Below, piece after piece: positions 17,273 through 25,207 of a stretch of DNA of 64,000 nt. The stretch is taken from assembly GCA_937996655.1 (NCBI GenBank), contig CALKUK010000011.1:600949-664948 (forward strand), given 5' to 3'. Origin of the DNA: an uncultured Sphingomonadaceae bacterium. GTDB lineage: Bacteria; Pseudomonadota; Alphaproteobacteria; Sphingomonadales; Sphingomonadaceae. Made by a program: the position numbers and the translations under genes. The stretch's first letter is position 1, and the number at the start of each line of letters is the position of its first letter. The notes under the pieces are model-generated. The model was not told the DNA's origin. It did no database searches and saw nothing but the letters and a program-made list of their open reading frames with translations.

Positions 17273-18661
17273 ATGGCACTCGACATTTTGGTCGTCGATG
17301 ATGAGGTGGATATCCGCGACCTCGTGGCCGGCGTTCTCGAAGATGAAGGCTATACCGCGCGAACAGCAGCGGACAGCGACTCTGCGCTTGCGGCCATTGC
17401 GGACCGCAGGCCGTCGCTCGTGCTGCTTGATGTCTTCCTAAAGGGCTCCCGCATGGATGGGCTCGACCTGCTTGATGAGATCAAGAGGCGGGATCCGAGC
17501 CAGCCCGTGCTCGTTATTTCCGGGCATGGCAATCTGGACACCGCCGTGACGGCCATCCGGCGCGGTGCTTCAGATTTCATTGAAAAACCATTTGAGGCGC
17601 AGCGCCTGTTGCTGTTGGTGTCGCGCGCGACCGAGACCGAGTTGCTGCGCGCGGAAAATGAGACTTTGAAGGCGCAATATGGCCTTGATGAACAGTTGAG
17701 CGGCACGTCCAGCGCGATCAATCATGTCCGTGCGACCCTGAAGCGTGTGGCCCCGACGGGCAGCCGCGTGCTTATCAGTGGTCCGGCAGGCGTTGGCAAA
17801 GAGGTCGCAGCCCGCATGCTCCACAGCTGGAGCCCGCGCGCCAATGCACCCTTCGTGGTGGTCAGCGCAGCCCGCATGACGCCGGAACGTGTCGAAGAGG
17901 AGCTGTTCGGATCGGAACGCCCGGATGGAACGACCACACCCGGCCTGCTTGAGCGGGCGCATGGTGGGACGCTGTTCCTCGATGAAATTGCCGATATGCC
18001 GATGACCACGCAGGGCAAGATCTTGCGCGTTCTGACCGACCAGAGCTTCACCCGTGTCGGCGGCCAGCGACTGGTAAAGGTCGACGTCCGCGTTCTCTCT
18101 TCTAGCGCGCGGACGCTGACGGATGAGATTGATGCAGGCCGGTTCCGCGAAGATTTCTATTATCGGCTGAACGTGGTCCCGGTCTTCATTCCCTCCTTGG
18201 CGGAACGGCGTGAAGACATTCCCTCGCTGGTGGAGCATTTCATCGCCCGCTATTCCGCGGATCGGCGCGTGCCGACGCCCGATGTCGCCGAAGATGCGAT
18301 GGCCGCCCTCCAGACCTATGATTGGCCAGGCAATGTCCGCCAGTTGCGCAACATCATGGAACGGACGATTATTCTCGCCCCCGGGGATCGGATGTCGCGC
18401 ATTGATGTGGACATGTTGCCCGCTGAAATCATCAATGACCCGGCGAGCGGATCAGGGAGCGGCCCAACCTCCGCGATCATGGGTGCGCCGCTGCGCGAGG
18501 CGCGTGAGGCTTTCGAACGGGAATATCTTCGCGTTCAGATCCGCCGGTTCTCTGGGAACATTTCCCGCACTGCCCATTTTATCGGAATGGAGCGGTCTGC
18601 CTTGCACCGGAAACTCAAGATTCTAGGTATGGTGGATGATCGGGACACCACCGAAGACTAA
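17273..18661 (+). CDS. ntrX: Response regulator NtrX (AAA+ without GAFTGA)
   Basis: 462 residues. The receiver domain has D53 (VLLDVFLKG). The AAA+ domain has Walker A GPAGVGKE and Walker B FLDEIADMP, followed by a Fis-type helix-turn-helix (SRTAHFIGMERSALHRKLK). Where NtrC has GAFTGA, NtrX reads ELFGSERPDGTTTPGLLERA, so the sigma-54 contact loop is missing. It probably acts as a sigma-54-independent regulator, as proposed for other alphaproteobacterial NtrX. It is downstream partner of NtrY and lies 137 bases upstream of hfq. Confidence 0.94.
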   Translation: MALDILVVDDEVDIRDLVAGVLEDEGYTARTAADSDSALAAIADRRPSLVLLDVFLKGSRMDGLDLLDEIKRRDPSQPVLVISGHGNLDTAVTAIRRGASDFIEKPFEAQRLLLLVSRATETELLRAENETLKAQYGLDEQLSGTSSAINHVRATLKRVAPTGSRVLISGPAGVGKEVAARMLHSWSPRANAPFVVVSAARMTPERVEEELFGSERPDGTTTPGLLERAHGGTLFLDEIADMPMTTQGKILRVLTDQSFTRVGGQRLVKVDVRVLSSSARTLTDEIDAGRFREDFYYRLNVVPVFIPSLAERREDIPSLVEHFIARYSADRRVPTPDVAEDAMAALQTYDWPGNVRQLRNIMERTIILAPGDRMSRIDVDMLPAEIINDPASGSGSGPTSAIMGAPLREAREAFEREYLRVQIRRFSGNISRTAHFIGMERSALHRKLKILGMVDDRDTTED

Positions 18662-18703
18662 ACAGCGCGGTGGACCCCGCCGCTCGCTGACGGTATAACA
18701 AAC

Positions 18704-18741
18704 CTGTTCCCGAGTTTTTTGGGGAACAGCGACAGACGTCT
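18704..18741. repeat. Two inverted repeats between ntrX and hfq
   Basis: CTGTTCCC (18704-18711) and GGGAACAG (18722-18729) form a perfect 8-bp stem with a T-rich ten-base loop. Immediately after comes the perfect 10-bp palindrome CAGACGTCTG (18732-18741). The hairpin lacks a terminal T run, so it is a weak candidate terminator for ntrX or a leader structure/operator for hfq. Confidence 0.4.
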
Positions 18742-18797
18742 GAAACAGGCGCAATCGCGGGAATAATGACCCGCCAACTATAGAAAAGGACTGAACA

Positions 18798-19280
18798 GTG
18801 GCTGATAAGACAAACAACCTCCAAGATATTTTCCTCAACACAGTTCGCAAGGCGAAGGTGCCTGTGACGATGTTTCTCGTCAAAGGCGTGAAGCTTCAGG
18901 GGATCATCACCTGGTTCGACAATTTTTCGGTGTTGTTGCGGCGCGATGGTCAGTCGCAGCTGATCTACAAACATGCCATTTCAACGATCATGCCGGGGCA
19001 ACCGATCGACATCCCGGCAATGCGCGCAGCCATTGGCGATGGAAAGCGTCAGAAGTCGCTTCAGGACGTCTTTCTAGGCGCGACCGAGCGGACGCAGACA
19101 CCGGTCACCATGTTTCTCGTCAACGGGGTCATGCTGCAGGGTGAAGTCGCGACGTTCGATCTCTTCTGCCTTTTGCTGCAACGCGATTCCATGGCGCAGC
19201 TGGTCTATAAGCACGCGATTTCGACAGTGCAGCCAGCACATCCGCTGAATCTCGCCGAGGAAGAAGAAGCCGGCGATTGA
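18798..19280 (+). CDS. hfq: Tandem Hfq RNA chaperone (two Sm domains in one chain)
   Basis: 160 residues from GTG 18798, with AAGGA seven bases upstream. Ordinary Hfq is about 80 residues; here two complete Hfq/Sm folds are joined. Copy one (residues ~7-67) has LQDIFLNTVRK, NFSVLLRR and YKHAIST. Copy two (~91-152) has LQDVFLGATER, LFCLLLQRD and YKHAIST. Both keep the proximal-face YKH that binds U-rich RNA ends. Copy two has lost several rim and K31-equivalent positions. The protein should pair sRNAs with mRNAs. It may form a three-chain pseudo-hexamer. Its stop overlaps the hflX start, the usual hfq-hflX order. Confidence 0.95.
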   Translation: MADKTNNLQDIFLNTVRKAKVPVTMFLVKGVKLQGIITWFDNFSVLLRRDGQSQLIYKHAISTIMPGQPIDIPAMRAAIGDGKRQKSLQDVFLGATERTQTPVTMFLVNGVMLQGEVATFDLFCLLLQRDSMAQLVYKHAISTVQPAHPLNLAEEEEAGD

Positions 19281-20575
19281 GCGTATTCAACCGACAGGAT
19301 GATGATGGCTTTGCACGTGGTGCCAAGGCCATTGTCGTCTATCCCGAAATCGGCGCCAACAGCCGTGATCCTGAATCACGTTTGGACGAGGCCTCTGGTC
19401 TGGCCGCAGCAATCGGTCTCGACATTGCTGATCGTGCGAGTTTCAAAATTCGCGCGGCGCGCCCTGCCACCCTTTTTGGGGCCGGACAGGTGCAAGACAT
19501 GGCGGCCCGGGCAGCCGCGGTGGAGGCGGACCTCGTCATCATCGACGGTGCGCTCACGCCTGTCCAGCAGCGTAACCTCGAGCGCGAGTTGAAGGCGAAG
19601 GTGATCGACCGTACCGGCCTGATCCTTGAAATTTTCGGGGAGCGGGCCGCTACGGCTGAAGGACGCCTGCAGGTGGAGCTGGCGCATCTTGATTATCAGG
19701 CCGGTCGTCTTGTCCGCAGTTGGACCCACCTCGAACGCCAGCGCGGCGGTTTCGGATTTTTGGGCGGTCCGGGTGAAACCCAGATCGAGGCGGACCGTCG
19801 GCTCATCCGTGACCGCATGGCTAAGCTGCGTCGGGAACTGGAGCAGGTCCGCCGGACGCGCGGGCTCCACCGTGACCGCCGCAAAAAAGCCCCGTGGCCC
19901 GTCATTGCGCTTGTGGGCTACACCAACGCTGGCAAATCAACGCTGTTCAACCGGATGACGGGCGCGACAGTCATGGCAGAAGATCTGTTGTTCGCGACGC
20001 TGGACCCGACAATGCGGCAAATATCCTTGCCGGGCATCGACAAGGCCATCCTATCCGACACCGTGGGGTTTGTCTCTGATTTGCCGACACAATTGGTGGC
20101 TGCGTTCCGCGCTACGTTGGAAGAGGTCAATGCAGCGGACCTGATCGTCCATGTCCGCGACATTTCCCATCCAGACAGTGATGCGCAATCGGCGGATGTC
20201 GAGGCTGTGCTCACAGATATTGGTGCGTTCGGGGAAGGGGCCTCCCCGATGATCGAGGTCTGGAACAAGATTGACCGGCTAGACCCAGAGGCACTCGCTT
20301 TTCATCAGCAAGAGGCGCTTCGCCGCGAAAATGTGGTTCTCGCCTCTGCGCTGACGGGTGCGGGGATGTCTGAAATCGAGGAATTATGCGCGCGACATCT
20401 GACAACCTCACACCGCCTGCGCACGATTATCTTGGGCACGAGCGATGGCGCCCGACTGGCCTGGGTGCATGCCCATGGACGGGTCCTTGATCAGCAGGTG
20501 AAGGACGATCAGGTCACGGTCAGCGTCCGGATGTCCGATGAGGATTTCGGTCGCTTTGAATCGCGTCGCGGCTAA
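19277..20575 (+). CDS. hflX: Ribosome-associated GTPase HflX
   Basis: 432 residues. The N-terminal HflX domain contains GAGQVQDMAARAAAVEAD and LTPVQQRNLERELKAKVIDR. The linker has LRRELEQVRRTRGLHR. The G domain has G1 GYTNAGKST, G3 DTVGFVSDLP and G4 NKID. HflX binds the 50S E site and splits stalled or stressed ribosomes. The start appears to be TTG at 19277, overlapping the hfq TGA (TTGA); no better in-frame start lies before the conserved N-terminus. It converges on mazG with a four-base overlap. Confidence 0.93.
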   Translation: MSVFNRQDDDGFARGAKAIVVYPEIGANSRDPESRLDEASGLAAAIGLDIADRASFKIRAARPATLFGAGQVQDMAARAAAVEADLVIIDGALTPVQQRNLERELKAKVIDRTGLILEIFGERAATAEGRLQVELAHLDYQAGRLVRSWTHLERQRGGFGFLGGPGETQIEADRRLIRDRMAKLRRELEQVRRTRGLHRDRRKKAPWPVIALVGYTNAGKSTLFNRMTGATVMAEDLLFATLDPTMRQISLPGIDKAILSDTVGFVSDLPTQLVAAFRATLEEVNAADLIVHVRDISHPDSDAQSADVEAVLTDIGAFGEGASPMIEVWNKIDRLDPEALAFHQQEALRRENVVLASALTGAGMSEIEELCARHLTTSHRLRTIILGTSDGARLAWVHAHGRVLDQQVKDDQVTVSVRMSDEDFGRFESRRG

Positions 20576-21324
20576 CGCCTGCGTTTGGCCTGTTGCCAAA
20601 GGTCTTCCATTGCATCGAGGTTGAGGCCCGAAAAGGCATCTCCTGCCATCTCTTCCATGGCCCGGAAACGCAGATCGAACTTTGACGTTGCACGACGCAA
20701 GGCCGCCTCTGGATCGACATCCATTTTGCGCGCCCAGTTGACCACAGCGAAGAGCAAGTCACCAATCTCGTCCTCGCGCTCGTCCTGATTGGTCGCCGCC
20801 TCAACTTCCTCAATTTCTTCATAAATCTTAGCTCTAGCGCCTTCGGCATCTGGCCAGTCAAAGCCTGTTCGGGCCGCACGCTTTTGGATTTTCTCAGCGC
20901 GCAAAAGGGCAGGCAGGCCGAGTGTGACGCCGGCGAGCGCGCTGGCGTCTTCCTGTCCTTCACGTTCCAGCGCCTTGAGGCCTTCCCAGTCGGGCTTTTC
21001 GGCATCGCCAAAGACATGCGGGTGACGGCGCAGCATCTTTTCAGAAATTGCGCTCGCAACATCGTCGAAACCGAAATGGCCCGCCTCCTCCGCCATTCGG
21101 GCGTGGAACACGACCTGGAATAGCAGGTCGCCCAATTCATCCTTCAGGGCCGGTAGATCATTGCGCTCAATCGCATCGGCAACCTCATAGGCTTCCTCAA
21201 TGGTGTACGGCGCAATTGTCGCAAAATTTTGTTCCACATCCCACGGGCAGCCCTGCTCTGGATGGCGCAATTGTGCCATGATCGCGAGAAGTTGGTCGAT
21301 TGATCGTTGGTCTGTTGCGGACAC
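20572..21324 (-). CDS. mazG: Nucleoside triphosphate pyrophosphohydrolase MazG
   Basis: 250 residues with two MazG-type all-alpha domains, as in E. coli MazG. The first has GCPWDVEQ and the metal-binding pair E-E-x-x-E (IEEAYEVADAI) with E-x-x-D (LKDELGDLLFQ). The second repeats this (EIEEVEAAT and EDEIGDLLFA). It hydrolyses (d)NTPs to monophosphates, cleaning aberrant nucleotides and lowering ppGpp under stress. It is the last gene of the minus-strand run that begins with the ast genes and the small membrane protein, 55 bases downstream of the latter. Confidence 0.94.
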   Translation of the reverse strand: MSATDQRSIDQLLAIMAQLRHPEQGCPWDVEQNFATIAPYTIEEAYEVADAIERNDLPALKDELGDLLFQVVFHARMAEEAGHFGFDDVASAISEKMLRRHPHVFGDAEKPDWEGLKALEREGQEDASALAGVTLGLPALLRAEKIQKRAARTGFDWPDAEGARAKIYEEIEEVEAATNQDEREDEIGDLLFAVVNWARKMDVDPEAALRRATSKFDLRFRAMEEMAGDAFSGLNLDAMEDLWQQAKRRR

Positions 21325-21378
21325 GGCTGTCGCCTCCTGATGCGGGAGGCTTTCGGGTGACGGATTGGGTTCCTGTGG

Positions 21379-21594
21379 TCAATCCCGTTGGGCGTTGATC
21401 GCATCGAAGATTTTGGCACCCGCCATCAGCACCGCCAAGAGGCACGCCCCAAACATGATCCACCCGATCTTGCCCGGGAATTGGTTGATATATTCTTTCC
21501 CGCGTTCCGCCGCGCCCAGAGCCAGGGCATAGATGATGAAAAGCGCTTCAAAGCGGGTGCGGATAATGAACGGACGTTTGATCAGGCTCAACAT
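21379..21594 (-). CDS. Small inner-membrane protein
   Basis: 71 residues with two predicted membrane helices (FEALFIIYALALGAAERG and KIGWIMFGACLLAVLMAGA) joined by a short polar loop (KEYINQFPG). It opens with a basic N-terminus (SLIKRPFIIRTR), suggesting a cytoplasmic N-terminus. I do not recognise a characterised family. It lies between astB (75 bases upstream) and mazG and may be transcribed with either. Confidence 0.6.
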   Translation of the reverse strand: MLSLIKRPFIIRTRFEALFIIYALALGAAERGKEYINQFPGKIGWIMFGACLLAVLMAGAKIFDAINAQRD

Positions 21595-21669
21595 GATGAA
21601 ACCTGTGCAAATGCCGGGCCAACCCCAGATTTGCGTCCTTCTGCCTTAACGAATGTGGTAAAGTGTAAG

Positions 21670-22917
21670 TTAATTCGACAGTAGCGCTTCAAGGGAAAGG
21701 CTGGTGAGCAGCGCAGCCCGTGCGCGCCGGATGTCGGCCCATAATGCGGGTGAGGCCAGCTCGCCCGGATCAATCGCTTCTGGCCAATATTGGGTTATGA
21801 CGGCTGAGATCGCGTCCAGTTTAGCCTCGTCGGCCAAAAAACGCGGATCGACATCCGCTGCGCGGCAGACCACCCGCAAGCGCAGACAGGCAGGTCCTCC
21901 GCCATTTGCCATGGATTGACGGACGTTGACCGGCACCAATTGCCGGATAGGGCCGTTGCCAGCGATCATCTCCTGCAGCCAGCCCCACACCGGCTTATTG
22001 TCACGGGCTTCCGTCGGTAGGATGAGGGCCATGCCGCCGTTGGGGAGTGTCACCAACTGTGCGTTGAACAGATAGCTTTGAATGGCCTCGGCCAATGACA
22101 CGCGGTCGGCAGGGACTTCAACGATCTCAACCTCCGGCAAGGCGGCCCGAAGTTCATTATAGAAGGCGTCCTTGCCGGCAAAGGCCTGCTCATGCGCAAA
22201 AAGGACGCGCTCATTCGCGACGGCCACCACATCATTATGGAAAGCGCCGGCAGCAATTGCTTCTTCTGACTGCTGGACGAAAAGCGCGCGGTTGACGTCA
22301 TGGCGGCGGGCCACGGCGCGTGATGCCTCGAAATGCTGGCGGGCGGGGAAGGGGCCTCCGGGGATGCCGTAGACAAAGACTTCAACACCCGCCTGCCCGT
22401 GAGACGTGCACAGCCGCATATGGTTGGCCGCGCCTTCATCTCCAAATGGTGGCGGGACCGGGCCGTGCACGGCAAAAGCGGGGTCGGCAAAGGCCAGCTT
22501 CAATTGTGCGAACGTTCCCGGCCATTCATGGCTGCGGTGCGGCATGGTGACAAGATTGGCCACGCTCAAATGGCATTTGCCATCGCGTGTATCGGGCGCG
22601 GGAGACACGGTCGCTGCATTGGCCGCCCACATGGAGGAGGCGGAGAGGGCGTTGGCGAGGAGCCGCTCATCTGCCGCCGCTGCGCTGGTTCCCAGTTGGG
22701 AGAGCCATTGGGTGTCCGGGCGGTCGAGCGGCGCAAAAAATCCCTGGGTGAGACCCAGCTGAAGATTGGCGCGCATTTTCTCGACACCCTGAAGTGCTGC
22801 GGCCCGGGGCTGCGATGTGCCGCCTGCGTTTTTGGCGGACGCCAGATTGCCGAGGCTCAGTCCCGCATAGTTGTGGCTGGGTCCGATAATGCCGTCAAAA
22901 TTGATCTCGGTCAGCAT
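21670..22917 (-). CDS. astB: N-succinylarginine dihydrolase AstB
   Basis: 415 residues beginning with the AstB hallmark TEINFDGIIGPSHNYAGLS. Catalytic regions are visible: the HRSHEWPG segment, FHNDVVAVANERV with an active-site His, and near the C-terminus NGGGPACLRLRVV carrying the nucleophilic Cys. It converts N2-succinylarginine to N2-succinylornithine with release of ammonia and CO2, step two of the AST arginine catabolic route. It lies three bases after astA. AstC, AstD and AstE are not in the window. Confidence 0.95.
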   Translation of the reverse strand: MLTEINFDGIIGPSHNYAGLSLGNLASAKNAGGTSQPRAAALQGVEKMRANLQLGLTQGFFAPLDRPDTQWLSQLGTSAAAADERLLANALSASSMWAANAATVSPAPDTRDGKCHLSVANLVTMPHRSHEWPGTFAQLKLAFADPAFAVHGPVPPPFGDEGAANHMRLCTSHGQAGVEVFVYGIPGGPFPARQHFEASRAVARRHDVNRALFVQQSEEAIAAGAFHNDVVAVANERVLFAHEQAFAGKDAFYNELRAALPEVEIVEVPADRVSLAEAIQSYLFNAQLVTLPNGGMALILPTEARDNKPVWGWLQEMIAGNGPIRQLVPVNVRQSMANGGGPACLRLRVVCRAADVDPRFLADEAKLDAISAVITQYWPEAIDPGELASPALWADIRRARAALLTSLSLEALLSN

Positions 22918-22920
22918 GTC

Positions 22921-23952
22921 TTACCACCGGGGGACATGTGTGATGACATTGCCTTCACCCACACCCAAAAGCGCGGCCGCCGCTGGATCAATGGCAACCC
23001 CGTCTTCACGGTGCTCCAACCAGCCATATGCGGCGCGAAAAGACCCTAAAGTGCCAAAGGCAACCAAGTCCTTATCACCTGCTTTGTGCTCCCCCAGCGT
23101 GTCGTCAATCGCTACGATTTTTGTGTCTTTGGCTTCCCTAATGCTGCGAATTTGTTCGGTGCGCACCGTCATGGTCGGGCCGCCGTCGAAAATATCGATA
23201 TAGTTTTCCCAGTGGAAGCCTTCATTCTCGAGCATCCGCATCGCCGCGCGACCCGATGGGTGCGGCAAGCCGATGACGGCGCGTGCACTTTCAGGGAGCA
23301 TTGCTGTGTAGACCGGGTGCTTCGGCATCAGATCGGCGATGAACTGGTTGCCATGGACGGCATTGAACTGGTCGGCCTGCTGGAAATTCATGCCGAAGAA
23401 GCGGCCTGCCACCCCATCCCAGAAGGGAGATCCCCCCGCCTCGTCGATGACGCCACGCAGTTCCGCCAGCGTCTTGTCGCCAAAGCGGGTGCGGTGGTTG
23501 CGTATAAACAAATACCGGCTTCGCGCGATGAGCATGCCAAGGCCGCCCGAGCGTTCCCCAGGATGGAGGAACAGCCCGCCAACTTCGGTGCAGCCTTCCA
23601 AATCTGTCGTCAGCGTCAGCATCTCTGCACGGAACGTCTTGTCGAGCTCCACGCTATGTTGGGTCAGCATCCCAAGGCGATAGGAATAGAAAGGCCATTT
23701 CTGGCCCACGCGGGAGAATATTTGGCACGTCCCGCGCACTTCACCGGTTTCTGTGTTCTCCATGACGAAAACGAAAAGATCATCATCGATAACGTCTTCT
23801 GTGCGCGCAAAAGCGGCGGCTGCGCGTTCGAGCTTGGTGCTCAGTGCTTTGCGATCCGGCGGCAAATTGGTGAAGCCGCCGCCCGTGCGCTTGGCCATTT
23901 CATAGAGATGCTGCACATCGTCGGTGTGCGCGGCCCGAATGATGATGCTCAC
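22921..23952 (-). CDS. astA: Arginine N-succinyltransferase AstA
   Basis: 343 residues of the AstA GNAT-like family: an IIIRAAHTDDVQHLYEMA start, GGGFTNLPPD, GEVRGTCQIFSRVG, and the acyl-CoA binding stretch LHPGERSGGLGMLIARSRY. It transfers succinyl from succinyl-CoA to arginine, the committing step of the AST pathway, which feeds nitrogen to the cell and carbon to glutamate/succinate. Its ATG overlaps the stop of the M20 hydrolase upstream (ATGA), so hydrolase, astA and astB are one operon. Confidence 0.95.
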   Translation of the reverse strand: MSIIIRAAHTDDVQHLYEMAKRTGGGFTNLPPDRKALSTKLERAAAAFARTEDVIDDDLFVFVMENTETGEVRGTCQIFSRVGQKWPFYSYRLGMLTQHSVELDKTFRAEMLTLTTDLEGCTEVGGLFLHPGERSGGLGMLIARSRYLFIRNHRTRFGDKTLAELRGVIDEAGGSPFWDGVAGRFFGMNFQQADQFNAVHGNQFIADLMPKHPVYTAMLPESARAVIGLPHPSGRAAMRMLENEGFHWENYIDIFDGGPTMTVRTEQIRSIREAKDTKIVAIDDTLGEHKAGDKDLVAFGTLGSFRAAYGWLEHREDGVAIDPAAAALLGVGEGNVITHVPRW

Positions 23953-25157
23953 AGGCCACCCCGTTGCGCAATCCGCAGCAAGGTAAGGGCGGAAAGGCGG
24001 GCACGTTCGGACAGGCTGTCCACGATTAGAAACTCCTCATCGGAATGGATGGCACCGCCCCGCGGCCCCATGGTGTCGACGACGGGAATACCGCATGCAG
24101 CAATGTTGTTGCCGTCACACACGCCCCCCGTCGGACGCCAGTTGATTGCCAGACCGAGCTCACTTCCGCAATCTCGGACAAGGTGAAAAAGCTTTTCGGC
24201 TTTCGCGTCGAGCGGCTTGGGCGGGCGATTAAAGCCGCCATGGACATGGCAGCACACGTCGTGCTCGCGCTTCACGGCGGCGACGGCGTTGCGGATAGTG
24301 TCTGTTGCGATGGTCATGTCGTCGCGCGTCATGGGGCGCAAGTTGACCCTCAATATCGCGAGGTCTGGCACGACATTGTTCGGGCCACCACCATCGATAC
24401 GCGCTGGATTGACCTTCAGGCCGGGGGCTTTTGCGGCTGAGAGACGAACGGCCAGATCTGCTGCGGCGACAAGGGCATTGCGGCCCTCATCTGGGTTGCG
24501 GCCCGCATGGGCGGCCTTCCCATGCACGATGATGGAAAAATTGCCACTGCCGGGGCGAGCGCCCGCCAATGTTCCGTCAGGAAGGGCGGGTTCATAGGTG
24601 AGAGCGGCGACCTTACCTTGAGCGAGGTCGGTGATCAGTCGGGCCGAGGCGTGGCTGCCGGTTTCCTCATCTGAATTGATAAGAACATCATACCCGATGG
24701 CTGTCGCGTGCGGCGAGGTTTCCAATGCTGACAAGGCGGCGAGGATAACGGCGATGCCGCCCTTCATGTCCGCCGTACCCGGTCCGTTCAACACGCCATC
24801 GTCTAGCCAGCGCAGCGTCTGGAAAGGATGGTCCGCCGCAAAGACGGTATCCATATGCCCTGTGAGCAAAACGCGGACGGGTGCCTCCGGGCGAACGCGG
24901 ACGCGCAGATGGGAGCCCCGCTCAACCTCGGTCACATTCCCCTTATTGTCGACGCTCTCAACCGGGTCTGGCGTGATCAGGGAGACTTCGCCGGGCAGGG
25001 GCGCAAATGCATCGGCCAAGTGTCCGGCGACTATCTTGAGCCCCTGAAGATTGGTTGTGCCACTGTTGACAGTGGCCCAGCGTTCAACTTGCTCCAGCAT
25101 GGGGGCATGGCCCGCATGGTCCAGCACGTTTCGATCATCACCCGTCAGTCCGGTCAT
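23949..25157 (-). CDS. M20-family metallohydrolase in the ast operon
   Basis: 402 residues with the di-zinc M20 scaffold: GHMDTVF (first His and catalytic Asp), GPGTADMKGG (bridging Asp), NSDEETGSHAS (general base Glu-Glu) and a late metal-ligand His in GAIHSDEEF. The lid/dimerisation domain contains KAAHAGRNPDEG. It resembles carboxypeptidase G2-type enzymes more than any named deacylase. Its position as first gene of astA-astB, coupled by ATGA, suggests a role in arginine/succinyl-amino-acid breakdown. One possibility is succinylglutamate desuccinylase activity in place of AstE. That role is inference only. Confidence 0.85.
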   Translation of the reverse strand: MTGLTGDDRNVLDHAGHAPMLEQVERWATVNSGTTNLQGLKIVAGHLADAFAPLPGEVSLITPDPVESVDNKGNVTEVERGSHLRVRVRPEAPVRVLLTGHMDTVFAADHPFQTLRWLDDGVLNGPGTADMKGGIAVILAALSALETSPHATAIGYDVLINSDEETGSHASARLITDLAQGKVAALTYEPALPDGTLAGARPGSGNFSIIVHGKAAHAGRNPDEGRNALVAAADLAVRLSAAKAPGLKVNPARIDGGGPNNVVPDLAILRVNLRPMTRDDMTIATDTIRNAVAAVKREHDVCCHVHGGFNRPPKPLDAKAEKLFHLVRDCGSELGLAINWRPTGGVCDGNNIAACGIPVVDTMGPRGGAIHSDEEFLIVDSLSERARLSALTLLRIAQRGGL

Positions 25158-25207
25158 GCCGCGCTATAGCGTGTGACGGACCGGAAGGCGAGTGGAGCAA
25201 GCCGAAC

